DNA from: Paenibacillus rigui
Lineage (GTDB): Bacteria > Bacillota > Bacilli > Paenibacillales > NBRC-103111
Length of the DNA: 64,000 bases
Direction: 5' to 3'
Assembly: GCF_002234615.1 (NCBI RefSeq)
Contig: NZ_NMQW01000052.1
Coordinates: 1-64,000, forward strand
Shown here: positions 54,576-61,883 of the stretch, one piece after another
Numbering within the stretch: position 1 is the stretch's first letter
Layout of the letters: each line of letters opens with the position of its first letter
Made by a program: the position numbers and the translations under genes
The notes under the pieces: generated by a model
Seen by the model: the letters and a program-made list of their open reading frames with translations, nothing else
Database searches by the model: none
Told to the model about the DNA's origin: nothing

Positions 54576-55268
54576 ATGGGAATGGAACCGAAATTGTTGC
54601 TTGTGGAGGACGAACCGGGCATGCTGGAGGAGATGCAGACGTATTTGCTACGTGAAGGGTTCCGGATATTGACCGCCAGTACCGGCAACGAAGCACTCAT
54701 GGTTGCCCAGTCTGAACGGCCTGATCTCGTTGTGCTTGATTGGATGCTCCCCGGGAAAAGCGGGATCGACGTATGCCGCGAAATAAGGCAAACCTCACAT
54801 TGCGGTATTATTATGGTCACAGCCCGGTCGGATGAATCGGATAAAATCGTCGGTCTGGAAATTGGCGCGGATGATTATTTGACGAAGCCGTTCAGCTTGC
54901 GCGAGCTCGCTTCGCGCATCCGTGCTTTACTTCGCCGCTTGAACGGACCTGAAGACAGGTCGATCTTCTTGGAAAGAGACAACTTGATCATTTCCGAGGC
55001 CAAATGTCAGGTATTCAAAGACGGTCAGGAAATACAATTAACACCAACCGAATTCAAAATTCTATTCACGCTGGCGGGTCGTCCCGGTATTGTCTTCAGC
55101 CGTTTACAATTGTTAATGGCAGCTCTGGAGGATGATTACATGGGATACGAGAGAACGATGGATTCCCATATCCGGAATCTTCGCCGCAAACTGGGAGACA
55201 ATCCTACCAATCCTCGATATATTCAAACGGTATATGGCTTCGGTTACCGATTTGGTGAACATTCATGA
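54576..55268 (+). CDS. OmpR-type response regulator
   Basis: Response regulator of 230 residues. Receiver domain with EDE acidic pocket (11-13) and Asp55 in VLDWMLPG, conserved Lys in DDYLTKPFSL; winged-helix DNA-binding domain (about 135-228: QLTPTEFKILFTLAGRPGIVFSRLQLL ... GYERTMDSHIRNLRRKLGD ... TVYGFGYRF). ATG at 54576 follows AAGGGGAAGATGGG. Its stop overlaps the ATG of the kinase gene. Expressed from the duplicated promoter segment; targets unknown. Confidence 0.93.
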   Translation: MGMEPKLLLVEDEPGMLEEMQTYLLREGFRILTASTGNEALMVAQSERPDLVVLDWMLPGKSGIDVCREIRQTSHCGIIMVTARSDESDKIVGLEIGADDYLTKPFSLRELASRIRALLRRLNGPEDRSIFLERDNLIISEAKCQVFKDGQEIQLTPTEFKILFTLAGRPGIVFSRLQLLMAALEDDYMGYERTMDSHIRNLRRKLGDNPTNPRYIQTVYGFGYRFGEHS

Positions 55269-56407
55269 AGATGACGGTCCGCATGAAAATATTTGCCTCT
55301 ATGGGACTGCTGGTGCTCATTGTTAGTATTACTTTCTCTCTTACAACGCAAGTTTATACAAGCAGCTTGATGGATCAATTTCAAAAGGAACAAATCAATG
55401 CTAATTATTTGAGTGCCACGCCAGAAGAGCAAATCGAAATCTTTAAATCCTATTTTCTTGACAACATGCGGCTGGACACATTGCTTCAAGTCACGCACGG
55501 CGTACGATTGCTCTTTTTTGTTACGATCGGATTGTTGTTCAGTTTTTGGATATCAGGGGTGCTGACCTTCCCCCTCAAAAAGCTTATATCAGCCATAGAG
55601 CGCGTGGCCCAGGGCGACCTGAACGTCAAAGTACCTGTAGACTCAAAAGATGAATATGGTAAAGTTGCCCAAACGTTCAATGATATGACGTTTCGCCTGC
55701 GAGAAGCCGAAGAAGCCCGCAGACGATTGGTAGCCGATGTTGCTCACGAGCTTCGCACGCCGCTGTCCGTTATGCAGCTTAAACTGGAAAATTATCAGCA
55801 AGCCGGCCATCATGCCCCGCCAGAAATGCTGCTTCGGCTTCACGATGAGGTAATCCGGCTCAGCCAGCTTGTAGACGATCTTCATGTATTGTCCCTCGCC
55901 GAGGCAGGCCGGTTGTCGCTCGATCGCAAACCGCTCGACCTGACGGTACACCTAGAACAAATCGTAGACGACGTGAAATACGAAGCGGAAGAAAACGGAC
56001 TGGACATTCGCCTTTTTACGATATCGAGGCCGGTAACCGTGATGGCCGATGCAAGACGGCTCACGCAGCTTTTCTTTAATTTGCTGACCAATGCGATTCG
56101 TTACACGCCGCGCGGAGGGAAGATTACTGTTGAAATCGAAGAACAGGTCGTTGATCGGAATGCGTACTTTGCCTGTGTCTCGGTGATCGATACCGGCATC
56201 GGAATACCTGCGGAAGAGCTGCCCCACCTTTTTGATCGATTTTACCGAGTAGACGAGGCACGTTCACGGTATACAGGAGGTACGGGGCTCGGTTTATCTA
56301 TAGCCCATCATTTTGTAAAAGCCCACGGAGGTTTCATTCGCGTTGCGAGTCAGCCTGACAAAGGCACTAAATTTACCGTTTTTCTACCCATAACAAAAAG
56401 TTTCTAA
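55265..56407 (+). CDS. HAMP-containing sensor histidine kinase
   Basis: Membrane kinase of 380 residues. Helices at about 8-28 and 72-95 enclose a short (about 45 residue) extracellular loop; HAMP about 96-148; HisKA with His161 in DVAHELRTPLSVM; HATPase_c about 265-378 (NLLTNAIRYT, DTGIGIP, GGTGLGLSIAHHF). The short sensor loop suggests it detects a membrane or surface condition. The ATG overlaps the regulator stop (ATGA), so they are co-translated partners. Confidence 0.93.
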   Translation: MKMTVRMKIFASMGLLVLIVSITFSLTTQVYTSSLMDQFQKEQINANYLSATPEEQIEIFKSYFLDNMRLDTLLQVTHGVRLLFFVTIGLLFSFWISGVLTFPLKKLISAIERVAQGDLNVKVPVDSKDEYGKVAQTFNDMTFRLREAEEARRRLVADVAHELRTPLSVMQLKLENYQQAGHHAPPEMLLRLHDEVIRLSQLVDDLHVLSLAEAGRLSLDRKPLDLTVHLEQIVDDVKYEAEENGLDIRLFTISRPVTVMADARRLTQLFFNLLTNAIRYTPRGGKITVEIEEQVVDRNAYFACVSVIDTGIGIPAEELPHLFDRFYRVDEARSRYTGGTGLGLSIAHHFVKAHGGFIRVASQPDKGTKFTVFLPITKSF

Positions 56408-56464
56408 ACCATTACTGCGGATGGACCGATTATATTGACCGCGCAATTCGCTTTTTTTAAAAAA

Positions 56465-56503
56465 AGCAGAAGGCGGGATGCAATCTGTGACCCGCCTTCT
56501 GCT
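56465..56503. terminator. Bidirectional intrinsic terminator
   Basis: Perfect 13-base stem AGCAGAAGGCGGG/CCCGCCTTCTGCT with flanking A and T tracts. It ends the kinase gene on the plus strand and the methyltransferase gene on the minus strand, whose stop codon lies at its edge. Confidence 0.9.
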
Positions 56504-57072
56504 TATTTGTATGCAATCATAATATAATGAGCATCCGATGGATACGATACGGCCACGTCCCGAAATCCTTTTTGCAGGAAAGCCGCTTTCATATCATCGG
56601 AATTGATCCGATGTCCCAGCGGAGGACCTTGCTCCGTTTGCTTCTTCTCCCACTCGATACATACACATCTTCCTTCCGGCTTCAGTATACGCAGGATTTC
56701 ATCCACCCCCTTGGATAACGGCTCCACTTCATGTAACACAAAGGATGCGATCACAAAGTCTACTGTCTCATTGTCCATGGGAATCTCTTCAATAACTCCC
56801 TGAATGAATTCAACATTCGTCAATTGTTCTTCTTGTACCCGATTCTTCAAAAAATCGAGCATCTGCGGTTCAACATCTAATGCGTATACCGTTCCCTTCG
56901 TCATTTTCGCTGCAGGCACAGTGAAATACCCTGTCCCTGCCCCTAAATCCAATACATCATTACTCGGACCCAGCATGGACTCTGTTAGTATTTTCTCAGG
57001 AGGCAGTGCTTTTCTGCGCTCAGGATTGTCAAGTCGTGCCATTTTCGAGGGGGCGAATCTGCGCTCTGACAT
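56503..57072 (-). CDS. Class I SAM-dependent methyltransferase
   Basis: Cytoplasmic methyltransferase of 189 residues. SAM-binding motif I VLDLGAGTGYFTVPAAKM (about 41-58), motif II ALDVEPQML, and VDFVIASFVLHEVEPL form the UbiE/Methyltransf_11 fold. N-terminal RRFAPSKMARLDNPERRKALPP is typical of a small stand-alone family. ATG at 57072 follows GAGGAGTGATGAAC. Substrate unknown; possibly arsenite- or quinone-related as in some relatives, but no context supports this. Confidence 0.85.
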   Translation of the reverse strand: MSERRFAPSKMARLDNPERRKALPPEKILTESMLGPSNDVLDLGAGTGYFTVPAAKMTKGTVYALDVEPQMLDFLKNRVQEEQLTNVEFIQGVIEEIPMDNETVDFVIASFVLHEVEPLSKGVDEILRILKPEGRCVCIEWEKKQTEQGPPLGHRINSDDMKAAFLQKGFRDVAVSYPSDAHYIMIAYK

Positions 57073-57130
57073 AGTTCATCACTCCTCTTTTCTATTCGTG
57101 AGTACAATCGTATATTTTTCCTTCCCATTT

Positions 57131-57499
57131 TTAGTAAAACAATAGGATCAAGACTAATGCCAATAGAAAGACATCTACCAAACCTAAGCTTGCAAATGTA
57201 ATCCACACCGATAACCTTGGCGATTGAAACGTCTCGTTATTAATTCCTCTCTGTTTATGCAAGTATTCCTTAGTCGCAATAGCCATAATAATGGCTCCCA
57301 AAACCACCGCTCCTACTCCAATGACAGCAGCAATCCAATGACCGATATTTTGCGGCGAGGTAGAGCGAAACACAACTCCTGCAGCTAAAAATCCCAAACC
57401 TACAATTGCAATACCCGTACGAACCCAAGCTAAAAAGGTTCTTTCATTGGCAAGATGCTGTTGAATATATTTAGAGTCAATCGTTTTCCTTTCTTCCAT
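57131..57499 (-). CDS. DUF202 (YidH-type) membrane protein
   Basis: Small membrane protein of 122 residues with three helices. The N-terminus YIQQHLANERTFLAWVRTGIAIVGLGFLAAGVV is the DUF202/YidH signature. ATG at 57499 follows AAGGGG. Function of the family is unknown. It is separated from the exporter gene upstream by 104 bases on the same strand. Confidence 0.88.
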   Translation of the reverse strand: MEERKTIDSKYIQQHLANERTFLAWVRTGIAIVGLGFLAAGVVFRSTSPQNIGHWIAAVIGVGAVVLGAIIMAIATKEYLHKQRGINNETFQSPRLSVWITFASLGLVDVFLLALVLILLFY

Positions 57500-57603
57500 A
57501 GGCAGATGCCCCTTGTCGCATGATTTTCTTCTTATTTATCGTGAACGGCACAGCGGTTTAGGCCAATTTCCCCTTTTCCTTTTCATTTGGAGTGATTTTC
57601 CCA

Positions 57604-58383
57604 TTAGGTTAAAATATCAACCCAGATTTTTACTACTGTGGCTACAATTAGAGCGGCCAATATCCATTGAAGAATTTTGGTATTGAGTTTTTTACTAATT
57701 TTTGCTCCGATCGGTGAAGCAATTGTACTGGCCACAACCATCACGATGGACGGGATTAAGAGCATATGGCCACCCATAAATTTCCCCGCCGTGGAACCGA
57801 TAGAAGAAATAAAGGTTATAGCAAGCGAAGAGGCAATGGCCACCCGTGTCGGTATTTTCAAAATGACTAACATAACCGGAACCGTAATAAACGCTCCCGC
57901 CGCTCCGACGATTCCTGAAAGAATCCCGATAACGGCGGCCAATATGGCTGCAAGCGGCTTATTGAACTGCAGCTTTTTGTAATCAGCATCCTCATTGGCT
58001 TTCTTGGGCAGAAACATCATAATACCCGCAACAAGCGCAAGGATAGCATAAACAAGATTGATTACATGGTCAGGCAGAAATTTAGAACCGTACCCACCGA
58101 CGAAACTTCCGACAACAATCGAAATGCCCATGGATAAAACTAACGATTTATTAATGTAACCGTCTTTGCGGTAAGCGAACATACCTGCTAATGTTGCGAA
58201 AAATACTTGAACTGCGCTGATTGCAGAAACCTCTTGAGCTGTGAAGGCTAGAAAGCCTATGGCCGGTGGGATATAGAGCAGCATCGGATACTTGATAATC
58301 GACCCGCCGATACCGACCATGCCTGAAATTAAAGAACCGACAAAACCAATGACGAACAGCGTGATAATCCAACCGATATCCAT
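57604..58383 (-). CDS. TauE/SafE sulfite exporter family protein
   Basis: Integral membrane protein of 259 residues with about eight helices in two repeated halves; the internal repeat GMVGIGGSIIKYPMLLY and GIVGAAGAFITVPVMLV is the TauE/SafE hallmark. Probably exports sulfite, thiosulfate or an organosulfonate anion. ATG at 58383 follows AAAGGAGTCGTT. A CsoR/CstR-like palindrome stands 55 bases upstream (58438-58453) and a related one over the thioredoxin promoter, so both may respond to persulfide or sulfite stress. Confidence 0.88.
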   Translation of the reverse strand: MDIGWIITLFVIGFVGSLISGMVGIGGSIIKYPMLLYIPPAIGFLAFTAQEVSAISAVQVFFATLAGMFAYRKDGYINKSLVLSMGISIVVGSFVGGYGSKFLPDHVINLVYAILALVAGIMMFLPKKANEDADYKKLQFNKPLAAILAAVIGILSGIVGAAGAFITVPVMLVILKIPTRVAIASSLAITFISSIGSTAGKFMGGHMLLIPSIVMVVASTIASPIGAKISKKLNTKILQWILAALIVATVVKIWVDILT

Positions 58384-58437
58384 AACGACTCCTTTCTTGG
58401 TTCCACATATATTTTGTTCATTTTCCGGAACTCCAAT

Positions 58438-58453
58438 ATACCCTATGGGGTAT
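58438..58453. promoter_or_regulatory. CsoR/CstR-like operator in front of tauE
   Basis: ATACCCTATGGGGTAT: arms ATACCC/GGGTAT with a 4-base centre. The form is that of CsoR-family boxes (ATACC-N-GGTAT), used by copper (CsoR) or persulfide (CstR) repressors. It lies in the gap between trx and the tauE-like gene; a related box is at 58844. Confidence 0.5.
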
Positions 58454-58476
58454 AATTATGATTAAAAAAATTTTGG

Positions 58477-58803
58477 CTATCTTTTAAGGATAGTTTTTAC
58501 CAAATTGTGAAGCTGGTCCTTCGATTTAAATCCTGTAAATGTACCCACCTCTTTTCCATGCTTAAAAAACTTAAGAGTTGGAATACTCATAACCTGATAG
58601 CTTCTGGCTGTCTTCGTATTTAAGTCAACGTTTACCTTCGCTATCGTGATCTCATCACCAAATTCTTCATCAAGTTCGTTTAATACAGGAGATAGCATTC
58701 GGCAAGGTCCACACCAGTCAGCATAAAAATCAACAATTACCAGCTTGTTGGGATCGAGAACAACTTGGTTGAAGTCTTGATCACGAACATTCAATATAGC
58801 CAT
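58477..58803 (-). CDS. trxA: Thioredoxin
   Basis: Thioredoxin of 108 residues, active site WCGPC (Cys31, Cys34) in VIVDFYADWCGPCRMLSPVLNEL; cis-Pro in MSIPTLKFF. ATG at 58803 chosen (AAAGGA upstream); the longer frame to 58824 is not supported by a better site. It may be a second thioredoxin rather than the main housekeeping one, as its promoter carries a CsoR/CstR-like operator and it lies next to a TauE-type exporter. Role then: reduction of persulfides or protein disulfides during sulfur stress. Confidence 0.9.
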   Translation of the reverse strand: MAILNVRDQDFNQVVLDPNKLVIVDFYADWCGPCRMLSPVLNELDEEFGDEITIAKVNVDLNTKTARSYQVMSIPTLKFFKHGKEVGTFTGFKSKDQLHNLVKTILKR

Positions 58804-58843
58804 AAATAACAGCATTCCTTTCAAATTTATCTTTTAAATACAT

Positions 58844-58894
58844 ATACCCGTAGTGGTATATTGATACTATAACTTATTTCGATTTCTGCGTCAA
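58844..58894 (-). promoter_or_regulatory. Thioredoxin promoter with overlapping CsoR/CstR-like operator
   Basis: Minus strand: -35 TTGACG (58889-58894), exact 17-base spacer, -10 TATAGT (58866-58871). Six bases downstream, over the likely start point, is ATACCCGTAGTGGTAT (58844-58859, plus strand), the same type as the palindrome at 58438. An operator there would block transcription start. Confidence 0.65.
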
Positions 58895-58943
58895 CACTAA
58901 CCGTCGGAGGCTTTCGGTTCTTCTAATCGAGAACGGCATTCAT

Positions 58944-58993
58944 AAAAATAAGCAAGGGTACGCCTCTGTCCAGCTAAAACCGGAGGGTACCCT
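58944..58993 (-). terminator. Hairpin after the DUF2269 gene
   Basis: AGGGTAC/GTACCCT stem around a 25-base loop; on the minus strand followed after six bases by TTTTT. Between here and 59111 is a startless 29-codon frame that may be the tail of a lost gene. Confidence 0.5.
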
Positions 58994-59111
58994 CATCATT
59001 TAAAATTTATATTCAGCTTTCCTTGGCGTCTTCTGATCCCAACTGCGATTCCAAATCGAAGGTTCTTTTACGGATATTTACGATGCGTTTGCGGTCAAAA
59101 TAAGGTTGTCT

Positions 59112-59570
59112 TTAAAATGGCTTAACCACCATAAGCACCAATATGGCAATCATGAGCAGTTGTGCTATCGTCTCGATGGGTACGATTTTTTTGATCAGCT
59201 GTCCGAACTCGGCGGGTATTTCATTACCCTGGTTTTGACTTTCAGATATGATCTTTATGATCCTTTTCATACGCGGCTCGATCCATCCGTCAATCATGAC
59301 GACCATGAGCAGGGATAAAAGGATGGATACATTGAGCCACATTTGGGATAACCCCATCTTGGTTAGGATCATAAGCCAAACTCCGGTTAAAATAAGTACG
59401 ACTCCGCCAATTTTAGGCACTATGGCAAACCTGGTCGTTATATCAAAAGCAAAATGCAGCTGACCGGCGGTTCTAGCGAATCTTCGAATGATGGGCATCA
59501 CGAAAGCGGGACCAATTATGGCGATCGAAGCCAATATATGCAAAACGAGCAGGAATCCAAACAAACCCAT
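59112..59570 (-). CDS. DUF2269-type membrane protein
   Basis: Membrane protein of 152 residues with four helices (about 3-25, 48-68, 75-95, 130-149). N-terminal LVLHILASIAIIGPAFVMPIIRRFA resembles the DUF2269/DUF2214 type of integral proteins. ATG at 59570 follows GGGAGAAGGGGG; stop of the upstream oxidoreductase lies 14 bases before. Same operon as the NmrA-like gene, function unknown. Confidence 0.72.
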   Translation of the reverse strand: MGLFGFLLVLHILASIAIIGPAFVMPIIRRFARTAGQLHFAFDITTRFAIVPKIGGVVLILTGVWLMILTKMGLSQMWLNVSILLSLLMVVMIDGWIEPRMKRIIKIISESQNQGNEIPAEFGQLIKKIVPIETIAQLLMIAILVLMVVKPF

Positions 59571-59584
59571 TTTCCCCCTTCTCC

Positions 59585-60313
59585 CTAGCGTTCCGTAATA
59601 TGGCTTTGATAGGCTAGACCGACCCTTTTTCTTTTCAACGCTCCTCCGAGCTCAATATGGTCCAACATACATCTTGCGACATCGTCATAAGCAACATTCA
59701 GCTCTTGAAATCGGCTGAACAAGTGACCGGCTATATCTGCCTCGGAATATTCCTTGATTGTCTCTGGAATCGGAACGGGCAGGGTTTCCGTTGTTACATG
59801 TAGATGGACCGGATCTGGATGCTCTCTCGAATCAATCATAGTTCCCGGACACATAATGGACCAATCGAGCTGAGTCTGCTGCAGCCTTTCAAAATTCCGG
59901 TTGTGATTTCTATACTCAGGTGGGAAGCCAGGTAAATTGTTGCCGATAAGATCAGTATGTGGAATATCCAGCAGGCCGGCTCCTCCCATTATCCATACCC
60001 GCCCAGAGAAACTAGGCTGGACTTCACATTGGCTTATGATGTTATCAACGATCCGAACAAACTCTTCTCCCTGGCCCGCATGGCCAGCTGCAATAATAGC
60101 GGCGTCTTGATGCGCGAGCGCCTTACCGACGCTCACCGGGTCCATAATATTGTCTACGATCATCTTCACATGCCTTGCGGAATGCTCACCTAGTTGATCA
60201 AAAAGCTTCTCGGAATTTCGCACAAATGCGGTCATTTCATGCCCCATTTTTATCCCTTGTAGCAACACTCTTTTGCCTGTATTCCCTGTCGCTCCAAAAA
60301 CAATAATTTTCAT
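59585..60313 (-). CDS. NmrA-like NAD(P)-binding oxidoreductase
   Basis: Atypical short-chain dehydrogenase of 242 residues. Rossmann motif VFGATGNTGKRVL (4-16) with NADP-type Asn/Lys; lacks a clear Tyr-x3-Lys. Relatives include NmrA-like regulators and quinone or flavin reductases. ATG at 60313 follows GGAGGAAAGAAC. Its upstream region has CTTACT-N4-AGTAAG (60408-60423), identical in arms to the palindrome at the HxlR gene, so it is probably the HxlR-controlled target. Confidence 0.8.
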   Translation of the reverse strand: MKIIVFGATGNTGKRVLLQGIKMGHEMTAFVRNSEKLFDQLGEHSARHVKMIVDNIMDPVSVGKALAHQDAAIIAAGHAGQGEEFVRIVDNIISQCEVQPSFSGRVWIMGGAGLLDIPHTDLIGNNLPGFPPEYRNHNRNFERLQQTQLDWSIMCPGTMIDSREHPDPVHLHVTTETLPVPIPETIKEYSEADIAGHLFSRFQELNVAYDDVARCMLDHIELGGALKRKRVGLAYQSHITER

Positions 60314-60407
60314 TGTTCTTTCCTCCTTTTTATGGACCCCTAATTTGGTTGACTCAAGCTTACCATCGCTTCAAAATTATGTTAAGAACCCACTTTAAAG
60401 TAGGGTA

Positions 60408-60423
60408 CTTACTTAAAAGTAAG
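60408..60423. promoter_or_regulatory. HxlR-type operator, target gene copy
   Basis: CTTACTTAAAAGTAAG: perfect 6-4-6 palindrome with arms CTTACT/AGTAAG, 95 bases upstream of the NmrA-like gene. The adjacent ACTTTAAAGT (60392-60401) is a further partial palindrome. Confidence 0.65.
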
Positions 60424-60499
60424 CATGGCAGAAAAGGCTCCATCGTTATAGGCGGAGGTCGGGAGGACAGGAATCATAGCAGGAGTGTGACATTAAGCT

Positions 60500-60538
60500 A
60501 AACAAAAGCTGCCCGGAATCCCGAGGCAGCTTTTGTTT
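60500..60538 (-). terminator. Intrinsic terminator of the HxlR gene
   Basis: AAACAAAAGCTGCC/GGCAGCTTTTGTTT stem of 14 pairs with an 11-base loop; the stem itself supplies the A and T tracts, so it can work in both directions. Confidence 0.85.
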
Positions 60539-60573
60539 GGAGTTGATTGAATTACAAGATTATTGAATCTGCT

Positions 60574-60906
60574 TTATGACGCTGGCTCTTCATATTTCCG
60601 CTTATTATGATTTTCTCCCCATACACACATGACTTCTGCTACAGGAATCAATGTTCTGCCGTATTCACTAAGGGAATATTCTACTTTTGGAGGGATAGCA
60701 GGGTAAACCGTTCTATCAACGATGCCTTCTCGTTCCAAATCTCGGAGATGTTGTGAAAGCATTTTTTGTGAAACATCAGGTATAAGCTTTTCCAGATCGT
60801 TGAATCTTTTTTTGGATTCAATCAAATGCCATAAAATCATCGGCTTCCATTTGCCGCCTAAAACATGAATGAGTGTCTCAACTGGACACTCACGCTGATG
60901 AATCAT
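60574..60906 (-). CDS. HxlR family transcriptional regulator
   Basis: Winged-helix regulator of 110 residues with the HxlR signature CPVETLIHVLGGKWKPMILWHLIESKKRFNDLEKLIPDVSQKMLSQHLRDLEREGIVDR; the single Cys8 is at the position of the redox-sensing Cys of YodB/HypR-type proteins. It follows its own operator CTTACTTTTTAGTAAG at 60921 and likely represses itself and the NmrA-like oxidoreductase, sensing quinones, aldehydes or oxidants. Confidence 0.9.
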   Translation of the reverse strand: MIHQRECPVETLIHVLGGKWKPMILWHLIESKKRFNDLEKLIPDVSQKMLSQHLRDLEREGIVDRTVYPAIPPKVEYSLSEYGRTLIPVAEVMCVWGENHNKRKYEEPAS

Positions 60907-60920
60907 TGAAAAATCATCCC

Positions 60921-60936
60921 CTTACTTTTTAGTAAG
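60921..60936. promoter_or_regulatory. HxlR-type operator, autoregulatory copy
   Basis: CTTACTTTTTAGTAAG, arms CTTACT/AGTAAG identical to those at 60408. It lies 15 bases before the ATG of the HxlR gene, overlapping its ribosome site or promoter start. Confidence 0.65.
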
Positions 60937-61052
60937 TGCATTACCTGAATTTAACATAACAAAATTTTACAATAGCTCTACAATCAAGTCAATCATTGAA
61001 ACCATCAGCTTCGAAATAAGCGTTCGCTGTCATTATAGGGAAACAATGCCGG

Positions 61053-61460
61053 TCAGCCGGCGCGGCGGGAGCGGGAGCGGGCCAGAGTTAACCCAGCGAG
61101 GACCATGCCTGTCAGCCCCATCACAATAGCAATGATAGCCCCAGCTCGCCCGGCGCCGGTACCGAAATCCCCAGTGAATATGGTCAGATGCACCCCAGCA
61201 TAGGCTAAGACGATCAGCCCCAACCCCATGGATACGATGGCCCCGTTTCGCCCACCATTGCCGATCCGACGGACGGAGCGGCCCAGAGACAGCCCGCCGA
61301 TGACCGTGCTGATCAGCCCCGCAACCGCGTCCATCGTAGCCCAGAGTCGTCCGGGGGTTAATCCGTATCCGACATTACCGCTGGTCACTTCAGCCGAAGC
61401 TACAGTTGGAACAAGTAGCAAAGCACAAAGTATTACGAATGAAACTAGCTTCATTTTCAT
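61053..61460 (-). CDS. DUF6223-like small membrane protein
   Basis: Membrane protein of 135 residues: signal-type helix (KLVSFVILCALLLVPTVASA), then three further helices (AVAGLISTVIGGLSL, AIVSMGLGLIVLAYAGVHL, AGAIIAIVMGLTGMVLAGLTLA). Gly-rich, ending in RSRSRRAG. ATG at 61460 follows GAGGAGTAATCAA; the in-frame extension to 61538 has no site. The ATG overlaps the stop of a small frame upstream (ATGA). Family assignment is tentative and function unknown. Confidence 0.72.
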   Translation of the reverse strand: MKMKLVSFVILCALLLVPTVASAEVTSGNVGYGLTPGRLWATMDAVAGLISTVIGGLSLGRSVRRIGNGGRNGAIVSMGLGLIVLAYAGVHLTIFTGDFGTGAGRAGAIIAIVMGLTGMVLAGLTLARSRSRRAG

Positions 61461-61684
61461 TTGATTACTCCTCTTTGTTGTTTTTTTCCTCCGGCTCGGC
61501 TTGAGAGCCCCGCCTTGACCATTTTTGCATTCACGCATTGCTGGATAAATCCCCCACCATTAGCTCCGAGTTTCAACAGCTCTTTCTCAATCGATATCGC
61601 ATACAATCTGCAGTTTATTCCTTTGTTTTCAAAAATACGGTTCCCCGAACCCGATCCTCCGGATTAATTGTTCTTCTTATTCAT
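61457..61684 (-). pseudogene. Small coupled ORF with an in-frame stop, upstream of the DUF6223-like gene
   Basis: ATG at 61684 has a strong site (GGAGAGAGG) but codon 7 is TAA (61664-61666). After it the same frame continues to TGA 61457-61459, 69 more codons: SGGSGSGNRIF, then KELLKLGANGGGFIQQCVNAK and KMVKAGLSSRAGGKKQQRG. A TTG at 61606 after AAAGGA could start a 49-residue protein. The TGA overlaps the next ATG (ATGA), the mark of a real coupled gene. Either a 75-residue protein interrupted by a nonsense mutation, or a 49-residue protein. No family recognised. Confidence 0.4.
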
Positions 61685-61723
61685 CACGGCTACCTCTCTC
61701 CTTTCACATCCACTTTACACAAC

Positions 61724-61840
61724 AAATGTCAAGAACTTATGCAGATCTTCCGCTCTTTGTGTGAATTTATTTAAGAACCTACCTGATCACGGTATAATTT
61801 TCGGTAGGTGGTATGTACTCGCTTTGGAGGCAAACTAAAA
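61724..61840 (+). repeat. Duplicated promoter segment, copy 2 (orphan)
   Basis: Second copy of the 54446-54563 segment. It keeps the -10 TATAAT and the leader, but instead of a regulator gene it runs directly into the terminator of the methionine aminopeptidase gene on the opposite strand. The downstream regulator-kinase genes are missing here, so it is an orphan duplication or the scar of a deleted paralogous two-component system. Confidence 0.7.
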
Positions 61841-61862
61841 AAAACCGCACTATTTATGCGGC
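61841..61862 (-). terminator. Intrinsic terminator of the methionine aminopeptidase gene
   Basis: Minus strand CCGCA/TGCGG stem with a short AT loop followed by eight T residues, beginning about 20 bases after the stop codon. Confidence 0.85.
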
Positions 61863-61883
61863 TTTTAATGGGATAATGTAGGG

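Noticed and set aside
59016-59103. 29-codon minus-strand frame PYFDRKRIVNIRKRTFDLESQ just before the hairpin at 58944.
   Set aside because: No start codon and too short to identify; may be a gene tail, but evidence is insufficient.
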